Shown: positions 1-5,490 of the stretch, one piece after another | Numbering within the stretch: position 1 is the stretch's first letter | How the letters are laid out: each line of letters starts with the position of its first letter | The notes under the pieces: generated by a model | Seen by the model: only the letters and a program-made list of their open reading frames with translations | The model's database searches: none | Told to the model about the DNA's origin: nothing | Position numbers and translations under genes: made by a program | Assembly: GCA_016763955.1 (NCBI GenBank) | Contig: JAESSU010000530.1 | Coordinates: 1 to 5,575 of the forward strand | Source: Phycisphaeraceae bacterium | Lineage (GTDB): Bacteria; Planctomycetota; Phycisphaerae; Phycisphaerales; Phycisphaeraceae | Direction: 5' to 3' | Length of the DNA: 5,575 nucleotides

Positions 1-96
1 CTCGACCACCTTGCCAGACTTGGGGTCTAGGATCATTTGTGAACCATCTGCCATATTGCGCACAATTCGCTTGGGCGTCGTGCCAACCAGAAGCAT
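1..96 (-). other. start of an unidentified reading frame, runs off the left edge
   Basis: From an ATG at 96-94 this frame is open for 32 codons to the window edge and reads LLVGTTPKRIVRNMADGSQ followed by MILDPKSGKVVE. The balanced, protein-like composition suggests real coding sequence, but I do not recognise the family. There is no Shine-Dalgarno sequence in front of the ATG, and the frame is already open from 135, where it overlaps the recombinase fragment in another frame. It may therefore be the interior of a gene whose beginning was replaced at a junction near position 95, and not a true start. Function is unknown. Confidence is low because the rest lies outside the window. Confidence 0.3.
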
Positions 97-259
97 CTTT
101 GGGGCGGGCAATACGGTTACGATCCCATGCAAGGATCACCTGCACATCGTCATCATCACTTGCAGCTTGCATGAGTTGGTCAAGCCCAAGACGTTGCATC
201 TGACTACCACTGACAGCATCATCTTCGTAGATCGCTTTGAGCTGCCAGCCTCTGGACTT
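95..259 (-). pseudogene. serine recombinase (resolvase domain) fragment
   Basis: Fifty-five codons on the minus strand read like the middle of a serine recombinase N-terminal catalytic domain. They begin RGWQLKAIYEDDAVSG, then have an R-x-G-L element (QRLGLDQLMQAA), and end VILAWDRNRIARPKD, which carries the conserved D-R-x-x-R motif. The family cuts and rejoins DNA at specific sites through a serine near the N-terminus, in a Y-x-R-x-S motif. That part is missing: the frame is closed by TGA at 262-260, and upstream sequence belongs to a different gene. After RPKD the frame stays open to the edge but no longer resembles a recombinase (ASGWHDAQANC...), while another frame becomes protein-like. 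This is a dead internal fragment that probably marks a former mobile element. Identity is fairly secure from motifs; the exact ends are approximate. Confidence 0.6.
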
Positions 260-321
260 TCAGGCAAATTGGTTTCAATGGCACTAGAATTCCCAGCCCT
301 GTCACGTTTAACAGCATCAAA
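252..321 (-). pseudogene. probable frameshifted C-terminal tail of the 273-codon gene
   Basis: Directly after the stop of the uncharacterised 273-codon gene, the neighbouring frame reads FDAVKRDRAGNSSAIETN then LPESPEAG. If the A at 322 is skipped, the two frames join smoothly as SYEDIRSL-FDAVKRDRAG. I infer that the original protein continued here and that a single-base insertion ended it early. The tail merges into the recombinase fragment at about 250-255, so the natural end of the protein is also lost. The joining is an inference from continuity of protein-like sequence; no homologue was compared. Confidence 0.4.
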
Positions 322-1138
322 TAAGAGAACGAATATCCTCGTAACTCAGTTCCTGTCCATACAGACGAGACATATTTCGAGCATACGCACCTGATATGAC
401 ATTGACATTCTGGCGATTCAACTTGCCATGGGGCTTGGATTGACTGGCTTTGTTTATGATTCCAACACGGACGGTATCACCTTGAGCTAACCACCTGGTG
501 ATATGTTTTGCAACCTGACAGTCAAACATCACACTGGGATCCAGCCGTAAAAGCTTATCAAGTGCATCAACATTCCCCCGCCTGCAACTGGCATACAAAC
601 TTGAAGCAAAAACCCCATACTCAAATAAGCAGGGAATCCAAACGAGCAGAAAGTACCGCATTGATGGGATATGAACTTTCTCGCCAAATTCTAAAAACGC
701 ATCATCATTTTCTTCTTGAACCAATGCTTCTAAATGCTCCCAATAAGCAGCTATGTAAATTTGGCTCATCGTTTGAGCTACGTGTTGAAGATCCGCTTTG
801 GGCAGCAGCTTCGTCTTGATGCACGCATCTGTTGGATTTTGTCCGCGACTGGTTAATCCGCCTTGTACAAGCCAATTCGTTGCAGGGGTTTCACCCGCAA
901 TTTCACCTGTAATGATCTCGCGTATCAATTGGGGGCGACGGTACATCTGAAACCAAGATCGCTCCGGCTCACCATACCCCATCACTTTTTGCAATTCTCC
1001 CTGCCGAATCGCATGTAAACACTCAGTAACAAACTCTGAATTCAAGGCGCACTGTTGGGCAATCATCGCTACTGGTACCAAACGCCCAATGGCCCATTGG
1101 TGCAAATTTTTGGGGGTGCCGGAATTGGACATCATCAT
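317..1138 (-). CDS. uncharacterised protein, 273 aa, probably frameshifted near its 3' end
   Basis: An open frame of 273 codons with no motif I can assign to a function. Visible features are a cysteine-containing N-terminal third (IAQQCALNSEFVTECLHAIR, about 27-46), a long probably helical middle (about 115-150), a hydrophobic aromatic stretch MRYFLLVWIPCLFEYGVF (about 160-177), then RRGNVDALDKLLRLDPSVMFD (about 186-206), which has the look of a paired-helix repeat unit. A basic segment (INKASQSKPHGKLNRQN) follows at about 228-244. There is no signal peptide; the hydrophobic stretch is too interrupted for a confident membrane span. Three ATG codons in a row (1138-1130) mark the likely start, preceded only by a weak GAAG. 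An upstream in-frame TGA limits extension. It lies among truncated fragments and has an apparent +1 shift at about 322, so it may be decaying. Confidence 0.6.
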   Translation of the reverse strand: MMMSNSGTPKNLHQWAIGRLVPVAMIAQQCALNSEFVTECLHAIRQGELQKVMGYGEPERSWFQMYRRPQLIREIITGEIAGETPATNWLVQGGLTSRGQNPTDACIKTKLLPKADLQHVAQTMSQIYIAAYWEHLEALVQEENDDAFLEFGEKVHIPSMRYFLLVWIPCLFEYGVFASSLYASCRRGNVDALDKLLRLDPSVMFDCQVAKHITRWLAQGDTVRVGIINKASQSKPHGKLNRQNVNVISGAYARNMSRLYGQELSYEDIRSLI

Positions 1139-1229
1139 GATACTTCAACACATCAACGGCCATGGTGCAAATGGCATGGGCCGATGTGTTGAGACTGGCT
1201 ATGCTACGAGGAAAAAATTTACACCGTTG

Positions 1230-1364
1230 CGGTTCAAGGCCATCAAGGCCAATGACCACCACCCGCTTCATCGGCGCATTGGGGTTAGGTCGCTTGCCCG
1301 TCCATGCTCGCCACATTCGACGCATCGGCCACAAAAACAAAGCCAAAGCCCCGGAGATCAGTGC
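1230..1364 (-). pseudogene. N-terminal fragment of an alkaline phosphatase/type I phosphodiesterase superfamily protein
   Basis: The frame reads ALISGALALFLWPMRRMW, an apparent membrane or signal-anchor segment, followed by a basic proline-rich linker and then MKRVVVIGLDGLEP. The V-V-V-I-G-L-D-G-L-x-P pattern is the first strand and first metal-binding aspartate of AlkP-superfamily phosphodiesterases and nucleotide pyrophosphatases (PF01663-like), which normally continue for several hundred residues with further metal ligands. Here homology stops right after E-P at about 1230; the same frame continues to a stop at 1023 with unrelated sequence (QRCKFFPRSIASLN...). No catalytic domain remains, so this cannot be an active enzyme. 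The segment 1139-1229 after it holds nothing I recognise. Confidence 0.55.
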
Positions 1365-1477
1365 AGAAGCCACTCGCAAATCAGCCCCAAGCTTAATCGC
1401 CTGCCGAAACGCCGATGAACTCCCGACACAACGAATTGCTCCGAATCAAGCTCCAGCACACAAGTCCATTCTGACAT
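1365..1477 (-). pseudogene. N-terminal gene fragment with internal frameshift (uncharacterised family)
   Basis: From ATG at 1477-1475 the minus strand reads MSEWTCVLELDSEQFVVSG. At about 1424 the protein-like reading passes to the next frame as GSSSAFRQAIKLGADLRVAS. The two halves join naturally across a one-base shift inside TCGGGAGTTC. The joined sequence resembles, from memory, the start of planctomycete hypothetical proteins that carry a G-A-D-L-R-I/V motif, but I cannot verify that. A weak purine-rich tract (AGAAAG) lies about 10 bases before the ATG. At about 1365 it passes in frame into the AlkP-type N-terminus, which is probably a separate gene. It is likely non-functional, because it is both shifted and truncated. 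Confidence 0.4.
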
Positions 1478-1577
1478 CAAAAATCTTTCTTCTACGTTAT
1501 AACTTTTAAAAATTTCAAATGAACCATAACTAATTTAAACAGCCTCTTTGCATTGCCTAGGTACTACAGGAGTGTAA

Positions 1578-2800
1578 TCAAAGCTGATTCGGCCCTACGA
1601 TCATCAATGCTTCTGCGACCTGCCCAAAAGGCTGCCCATCCACACTTAGTTCTACTACAAAAGGTTGACTTCGACAGTAACCCGTCGGCGTAATGCTTAA
1701 CTGACAACTCGCCTCAGCCCGAGGCAAAGCGTCTATCACTGCTTCGCTGCCCTGCCAATCAGCAGGACCGACGATTTTGACATTCAGTTTTGCCTGTCGT
1801 GGCAAGGGATTCCGCACTGTTACCGTAACCGTCGTCTGCTGGGGTTCAGACAAGTGAACACGATAAGGCCATATCCACCCTCCCCAACTATCAACATTAA
1901 AATGAGTCTCGTCTTCTCCCAACGGCATGACAAGTTTGTGAAGACGTTCGTACTCTTGAGCCCCTTCTTCTACCACACGAAAATAGTGTTCATCGGTACG
2001 AGTTGCTGACGCATGGCCAGTCAAAACAATCTCTGGCTTCCAATCAAGTAGCCATTGACTACTTTGTGCCAATCCGTCAAGCAACGCACCATTGCGGTAA
2101 ACATGATTATGCTGCTGGCGACTATTAGAAAAATCGGGTTCGTCTTCTTGACGAAAGAACACCTGATCGCCTGTGTGGGCGAATCGTTTTCCATCCGCTT
2201 CAAAGCCGAGCAGCGAAGCAAAACGCGTATGACCTGTCATGGAGGCAAAGTGAAAATTATACTCCTCCCATTGCACCGTTTCATCCATCGCAATGCGTCG
2301 ATGAACCTCAATGGGACGAGGCCAATTACAGGGGAAACAGTGAGCTTCAGGGTGTTCGAGCAGGTCTGCGAAATTTTCCGTTGCCCAACATTCAGTGCCA
2401 AACAAACGTTGTAGCACCGGAATCCCACTCACATGGTCATCATGAAAATGACTCACCAGAACCATGTCGATGCGATCGATCCCAAACCGTTTCTGAAGCT
2501 CATCTAAGCCATGCAATAGAGCGCGTCGTCGTTCGGGATATGGGTAGGTTTGCATCCGTATCCCATCCCAGTTGTAGCCGTAATCAAGAGCCATTGCTTT
2601 GCCTGACTCGCTAAGAATGAACCCTGTTTTAGCATTCGAGAATGTACTAAGCCAAACGTGTTCGGTCACTTGCTGTAGATGCGGGCGTTCAAGCTCAGAG
2701 GTTGCCTGACAGGCTACCTGATAGGCTCCCGGATCAAAGGCTTCACAGACATCGACAAGCGTTTGTTCGAGTTGTTTAAGAGCTTCATCAACCCCGCTGA
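1578..2800 (-). CDS. MBL-fold metal-dependent hydrolase portion, 5'-truncated
   Basis: This is the part of the chimera that derives from the resident gene. Its upstream portion includes QLEQTLVDVCEAFDPGAY and HVWLSTFSNAKTGFILSESG, the latter being the first beta strands of the MBL fold, so the fold itself appears complete even though residues before it are gone. The H-x-H-x-D-H loop follows LVSHFHDDHVSGIPVLQ. The C-terminal beta-rich domain ends naturally at IVGPNQL. MBL enzymes hydrolyse esters, phosphodiesters, thioesters or lactams; nothing here indicates which. I see no clear terminator in the 100 bases after the stop, which are AT-rich. Confidence 0.75.
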
Positions 2801-3359
2801 GAATCGGCAGATCGTCGAGAATGTTCACGTCGTGTACGGAACCCTCTGAAATATAGATGAATTCGGGTATCGAGCCTTTGAGATTCAAGAGTGTATGCAT
2901 CTTGACAGCAGCTTTGGTTTTGCGAAAATTGGCCCACGGAAATATCGAAAGACACAGGTCGATGGTGGTTGAATCCAATGCATAGATGGTATTGTCCAGG
3001 TCGAAGCCCAAGTCGGTATCGACGTAGAGATCGGTCGCCTTGGCAATAAGAGTTTGTGCGAAGTCGGCATAAATTTGCCAGGGCCGGATATGGTTGGCGT
3101 TGGCCAATGTATTGCGGGAAATTTGTTTGCTTCGGAATCCTGCGTGATAAAGTTTTTGGCCGAATGTTTTCAGGCAGACTTCGATATCGCGTAGAGATTC
3201 GCGGCCTGTGAGTTGAGCGAAAGCCATGCATAGATACTGATCGAAACAGGAGAAGGTTTTGATTTTGTAATGGCCGTGGTAGCGTTGGACACATTGATAA
3301 AAATCGTCGCGTGGCAGAAAATCCACGAGTTGAGAAAAGAGGGTTCGTCCGGCATTCAT
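1578..3359 (-). CDS. chimera: truncated IS4-family transposase fused in frame to an MBL-fold hydrolase
   Basis: One uninterrupted frame of 593 codons. Residues 1-183 are an IS4-type transposase N-terminus (GRTLFSQLVDFLP, the DUF4372-like region, then YALDSTTIDLCL with the first DDE aspartate, D129). The usual second aspartate (D-R-G-Y motif) and glutamate are absent, so it cannot transpose. From about residue 187 the protein is a metallo-beta-lactamase-fold hydrolase: SHFHDDH at 303-309 gives H304, H306, D308 and H309; H377 (TGHT), D398 (HTGD) and H449 (TGHA) complete a two-metal site. Residues about 505-590 look like a beta-sandwich (TVTVTVRNPLP...) similar in style to NEW3/Ig-like domains. 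The substrate is unknown. No signal peptide now precedes it; the original N-terminus was lost. The start is fixed by AAGGAG six bases before ATG. The frame is intact, so expression as a fusion is possible but unproven. Confidence 0.85.
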   Translation of the reverse strand: MNAGRTLFSQLVDFLPRDDFYQCVQRYHGHYKIKTFSCFDQYLCMAFAQLTGRESLRDIEVCLKTFGQKLYHAGFRSKQISRNTLANANHIRPWQIYADFAQTLIAKATDLYVDTDLGFDLDNTIYALDSTTIDLCLSIFPWANFRKTKAAVKMHTLLNLKGSIPEFIYISEGSVHDVNILDDLPILSGVDEALKQLEQTLVDVCEAFDPGAYQVACQATSELERPHLQQVTEHVWLSTFSNAKTGFILSESGKAMALDYGYNWDGIRMQTYPYPERRRALLHGLDELQKRFGIDRIDMVLVSHFHDDHVSGIPVLQRLFGTECWATENFADLLEHPEAHCFPCNWPRPIEVHRRIAMDETVQWEEYNFHFASMTGHTRFASLLGFEADGKRFAHTGDQVFFRQEDEPDFSNSRQQHNHVYRNGALLDGLAQSSQWLLDWKPEIVLTGHASATRTDEHYFRVVEEGAQEYERLHKLVMPLGEDETHFNVDSWGGWIWPYRVHLSEPQQTTVTVTVRNPLPRQAKLNVKIVGPADWQGSEAVIDALPRAEASCQLSITPTGYCRSQPFVVELSVDGQPFGQVAEALMIVGPNQL

Positions 3360-3365
3360 TAGCTG

Positions 3366-3371
3366 CTCCTT
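3366..3371 (-). promoter_or_regulatory. Shine-Dalgarno sequence of the transposase-hydrolase chimera
   Basis: On the minus strand AAGGAG lies six bases before the ATG at 3359-3357 (AAGGAGCAGCTAATG). This is a close match to the 16S rRNA anti-Shine-Dalgarno and decides the start codon. It is much stronger than the signals before the other genes here, in keeping with its origin in the insertion sequence. A TATACT hexamer at 3395-3390 could be a -10 box, but no good -35 box sits at the right distance. Confidence 0.75.
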
Positions 3372-3427
3372 GTGTGGGGACAGCTAAAAAGTATACCTCG
3401 GAGTTCAAATCGATTGGAGCTGTTTTT

Positions 3428-3440
3428 TGATGTAACATCA
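3428..3440. repeat. 13-bp palindrome TGATGTAACATCA
   Basis: Perfect inverted repeat of 6-bp arms (TGATGT/ACATCA) around a single central base, about 70 bp upstream of the chimera start. It could be an operator or part of the IS end. A second small inverted repeat, AGATT/AATCT, lies at 3452-3466. Confidence 0.4.
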
Positions 3441-3471
3441 TGCAGTAAACTAGATTACAAGAATCTCAAAA

Positions 3472-3483
3472 CCCAACGTTGGG
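3472..3483. repeat. 12-bp perfect palindrome CCCAACGTTGGG
   Basis: A perfect 12-bp palindrome about 113 bp upstream of the chimera start. It may mark the vicinity of the IS terminus or a regulator site. The role is unproven. Confidence 0.4.
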
Positions 3484-3567
3484 ACAGCAGTGATCGCCTT
3501 TATAAAAATGCACTACGCCTAAAACGAGCAGGCGGCAACCCCACCTGCTGGCAAAACTGACGGGTGA

Positions 3568-3705
3568 AAAAATAGAGCCCCCTTGCTCAAGGGTCATGTG
3601 TCGGCAGCGGAGGCACGCAAACATGGCCAAATGGCGGATCACCTGCGCCGCCGCTATCCCAATGGCATCCCGATGCAACAGGATCCGGCCGAGGCAGAGA
3701 ACTAG
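3568..3705 (+). pseudogene. 3' remnant of an unidentified plus-strand gene
   Basis: Forty-five codons after an in-frame TGA at 3565-3567 end in TAG at 3703-3705. The reading includes GHVSAAEARKHGQMADHLRR followed by RYPNGIPMQQDPAEAEN. The hydrophilic, helix-like composition and GC-rich codons differ from the AT-rich esterase gene beside it and suggest a genuine protein C-terminus. I do not recognise the family. There is no plausible start or ribosome site, and the IS remnant lies upstream, so the 5' part was probably lost there. Its stop overlaps the esterase stop in the shared palindrome CTAG. It could still be chance coding potential. Confidence 0.35.
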
Positions 3706-4733
3706 TGCTTTTTTGATTGACAAAGAAATCTTCTGATAGCTTTGCTCCATAATGCGGCGTGGGCTTCAAGTCCACGTTGATTAAAATGTGAAGATTTACC
3801 TTCCATCAGGCGGAATTTTTTGCCAAGAATATCAGTATCCGGCCCCTGGAAAGCCAAGCCTTCGGCAATAATCTGTTTTTGCGCAGCCCGGCAACCTTTC
3901 CCGTAGATAGGATTGAACCATTGATTACCAACGATAGCAACCATCCACGGAGCTAAACCAAAATCCTGCTTAAAACCAGTAATTACATTCTTGAGATTCC
4001 GGACATAAACGTCTTTCCGACTCATGCGGTCGGTCTCGCCTTGGTGCCAAAGTACGGCTCGAAAACCATATGGACGCAGCAAAGGAACATATTTTTTAAA
4101 ACGTCCATAAAGTTGTGCATTCTTTACTTTATTTCGATAATTCTCTGGATTCCACTGTCTTACACCAGACCCACCAACACCCAAACACATAAAACCAATT
4201 GGCATATTGAGGGCTTTGTTCAAGCGATCACCAACCAAGGACCAGATACTGCCTGACTTACCATCGCATAATGGAAGTGGATCGTTGGCCGCCTGCCATC
4301 TTTTTCCGTCAAAAACAACAACCATGCCAGTTCTGGTTCGTTGTTTGGGTTTCCCCCAGTTAGCGGCATTTGATTGCCCCGCTGTAATGAACACTTCACC
4401 GATCCCGACATGATCGATTGCCGTTTCAATGACTTCTCCATTCGACTTCTCAAATCTGAATTCCAAGCGATACCAACCGCCAGCGTGAAGTCGAAGCGAT
4501 GCAGTGATACGGTTGCCATTACGCTGGAAAGGCAGATTTTGCCAAACGTTTTCAGATTGAAGACGCCATGAAAAAATTTTAATTTTGGAAACATTGGATA
4601 TCATAATTGGAACTAAAGCGGTATTGTCCGCTTGACGCTGGTACACCGCATAGTTCTGCGGTTTTTCGAATACAATATCTTTCTCTCCTGGCAGAGAAAT
4701 AAAACTTAATATGATTAGAAGTATCGTTTTCAT
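3702..4733 (-). CDS. SGNH hydrolase, sialate O-acetylesterase-like
   Basis: A complete 343-residue protein. Residues 1-16 (MKTILLIILSFISLPG) look like a signal peptide, so it probably acts outside the cytoplasm. A beta-rich N-terminal region (about 20-110) precedes the SGNH/GDSL domain. Block I is FITAGQSNAANWG with nucleophile S121; a glycine block GVGGSGVRQW lies at 185-194; WHQGETD (229-235) matches the conserved W-x-Q-G-E-x-D motif of the SASA (PF03629) family; H316 in SSHFNQRG is the likely catalytic histidine. Family enzymes remove acetyl groups from sialic acids or other carbohydrate esters, including acetylated polysaccharides; the substrate here is unknown. Length and motifs are normal, so it is probably active. 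The ribosome site is weak (AGAG about 13 bases upstream). It follows a glycoside hydrolase remnant in the same direction, in keeping with a polysaccharide-use cluster. It ends sharing CTAG with a convergent remnant. Confidence 0.88.
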   Translation of the reverse strand: MKTILLIILSFISLPGEKDIVFEKPQNYAVYQRQADNTALVPIMISNVSKIKIFSWRLQSENVWQNLPFQRNGNRITASLRLHAGGWYRLEFRFEKSNGEVIETAIDHVGIGEVFITAGQSNAANWGKPKQRTRTGMVVVFDGKRWQAANDPLPLCDGKSGSIWSLVGDRLNKALNMPIGFMCLGVGGSGVRQWNPENYRNKVKNAQLYGRFKKYVPLLRPYGFRAVLWHQGETDRMSRKDVYVRNLKNVITGFKQDFGLAPWMVAIVGNQWFNPIYGKGCRAAQKQIIAEGLAFQGPDTDILGKKFRLMEGKSSHFNQRGLEAHAALWSKAIRRFLCQSKKH

Positions 4734-4945
4734 GAGTATTTTATTCTCTATGTATTAAAGTCTTACGGCTGTATAAATTGAGTATTGAAATTAGTTTGAA
4801 GTCTTCTTATGTCTTCTCTAGAACGTGTGATGTAAGGCTGGTAACAACATCCCCGCAAGGCTTGAGCTTTCATTGTTTGTTATTCTTTTAAGTCAATTAA
4901 AATCAAGACTCTTTTTTTGATATTGATATGCTGATTAATAAAATT
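4734..4945. other. AT-rich intergenic region between the glycoside hydrolase remnant and the esterase
   Basis: About 210 bases with no clear gene. It probably contains the esterase promoter; TTTATACA-like sequence near 4770-4778 on the minus strand could serve as a -10 box, but no convincing pair was found. A direct repeat GTCTTCT occurs twice ten bases apart at 4801-4807 and 4811-4817. A 36-codon minus-strand frame (4873-4763, starting MKAQALRGCC) lacks a ribosome site. Confidence 0.4.
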
Positions 4946-5490
4946 TTAAAGCCCAGTGTTTATTACGTCAGGCTGGGAATATTTGGAATCAGAGCCTTCT
5001 TTATGTTTAAAGGATTTTTTTCGGTATGTAGATACAAGTAATTGATCGACAGGTATGGCAGATTGTATGTAAATGGGTTCCTCGGTAATTTTAATCGGAG
5101 AATGAATAAGTTTTCCGCCCATTATGTTAAATACGGTCATTGACTTTTCTGGGCGCAATGTAAATTCCATCTGTAAACCTGGTGACTTCGCCCACAATGC
5201 GTAAACAAAACCATTTTTGTTTCTTGTTTTAATGATATGATAATATTTGTCATCTACAAGATCAGGATAAAAGATTGCTCCAGTAAATAAATTCGCCATG
5301 ACCGCAAATGTGGGAATTCCTGGTTGCGGCCTGTAATCAAACTCAATAAATGGATTATAACTGTATACATAAGAAGTACGTCCCAGTGAATAGAAAAATA
5401 TTTTTTCAATACCCAGTGACATTTTGACCAAATACGATTTTATGATGTAAGCAACGGTGCGTTTCTGCGTACATCCCTCCCAGTTAATAA
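4946..5490 (-). pseudogene. C-terminal part of a glycoside hydrolase, cut by an IS30 element
   Basis: About 180 residues remain. They start INWEGCTQKRTVAYIIKSY, continue LVKMSLGIEKIFFYSL, then FDYRPQPGIPTFAVMANLF, followed by beta strands (FVYALWAKSP..., MTVFNIMGGKL...) and EEPIYIQSA. This order (last barrel helix and strand, a D-x-R-P-x-P element, then a small beta-sandwich) is typical of the end of (beta/alpha)8-barrel glycoside hydrolases of GH39/GH5-like type; the assignment is by pattern only. The barrel with its catalytic acids is absent. The open frame formally extends to an ATG at 5566, but codons beyond about 5490 are IS30 sequence read in the wrong frame, so no natural start exists. 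The remnant is presumably inactive. It precedes the esterase in the same direction. Confidence 0.6.

Larger units (their letters stand above)
2811..3483 (-). mobile_element. remnant of an IS4-family insertion sequence (5' half)
   Basis: The element keeps its 5' untranslated region and the first ~183 codons of its transposase. Family members are usually about 380-450 residues, so more than half is missing, including two of three catalytic acids and the far terminal repeat. The recognisable transposase ends around FIYISEGSVHDVNILD (residues 167-182, near 2811). The outer limit is uncertain: I placed it at the CCCAACGTTGGG palindrome at 3472-3483, but the true terminal repeat could lie anywhere up to about 3567, where a different gene remnant starts. 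No target duplication can be recognised because one end is deleted. Confidence 0.6.

Noticed and set aside
11..394. Plus-strand open frame of 127 codons
   Set aside because: It is antisense to the recombinase fragment and the end of the 273-codon gene, which have recognisable or protein-like sequence on the minus strand.
1086..1100. CCAATG/CATTGG inverted repeat as a regulatory site
   Set aside because: It lies inside the 5' coding part of the 273-codon gene with no promoter context, and short palindromes of this size occur by chance.
1578..3359. A purpose-built transposase-nuclease defence system
   Set aside because: The transposase half lacks two of three catalytic acids and no accessory gene accompanies it; a deletion fusion explains the data more simply.
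2788..3441. Minus-strand open frame of 217 codons overlapping the transposase
   Set aside because: It is a shifted frame of the IS4 transposase, rich in arginine and proline, without recognisable motifs.
3527..3549. AGCAGG/CCTGCT inverted repeat as an IS end or attachment site
   Set aside because: The arms are short, the loop is long, and no partner copy is present to support a terminal repeat.
3567..3593. Possible minus-strand terminator: CCCTT/AAGGG hairpin followed by a run of six T
   Set aside because: The stem is only 5 bp, seven bases separate it from the T run, and it lies over 100 bases after the esterase stop. It also falls inside the plus-strand remnant.
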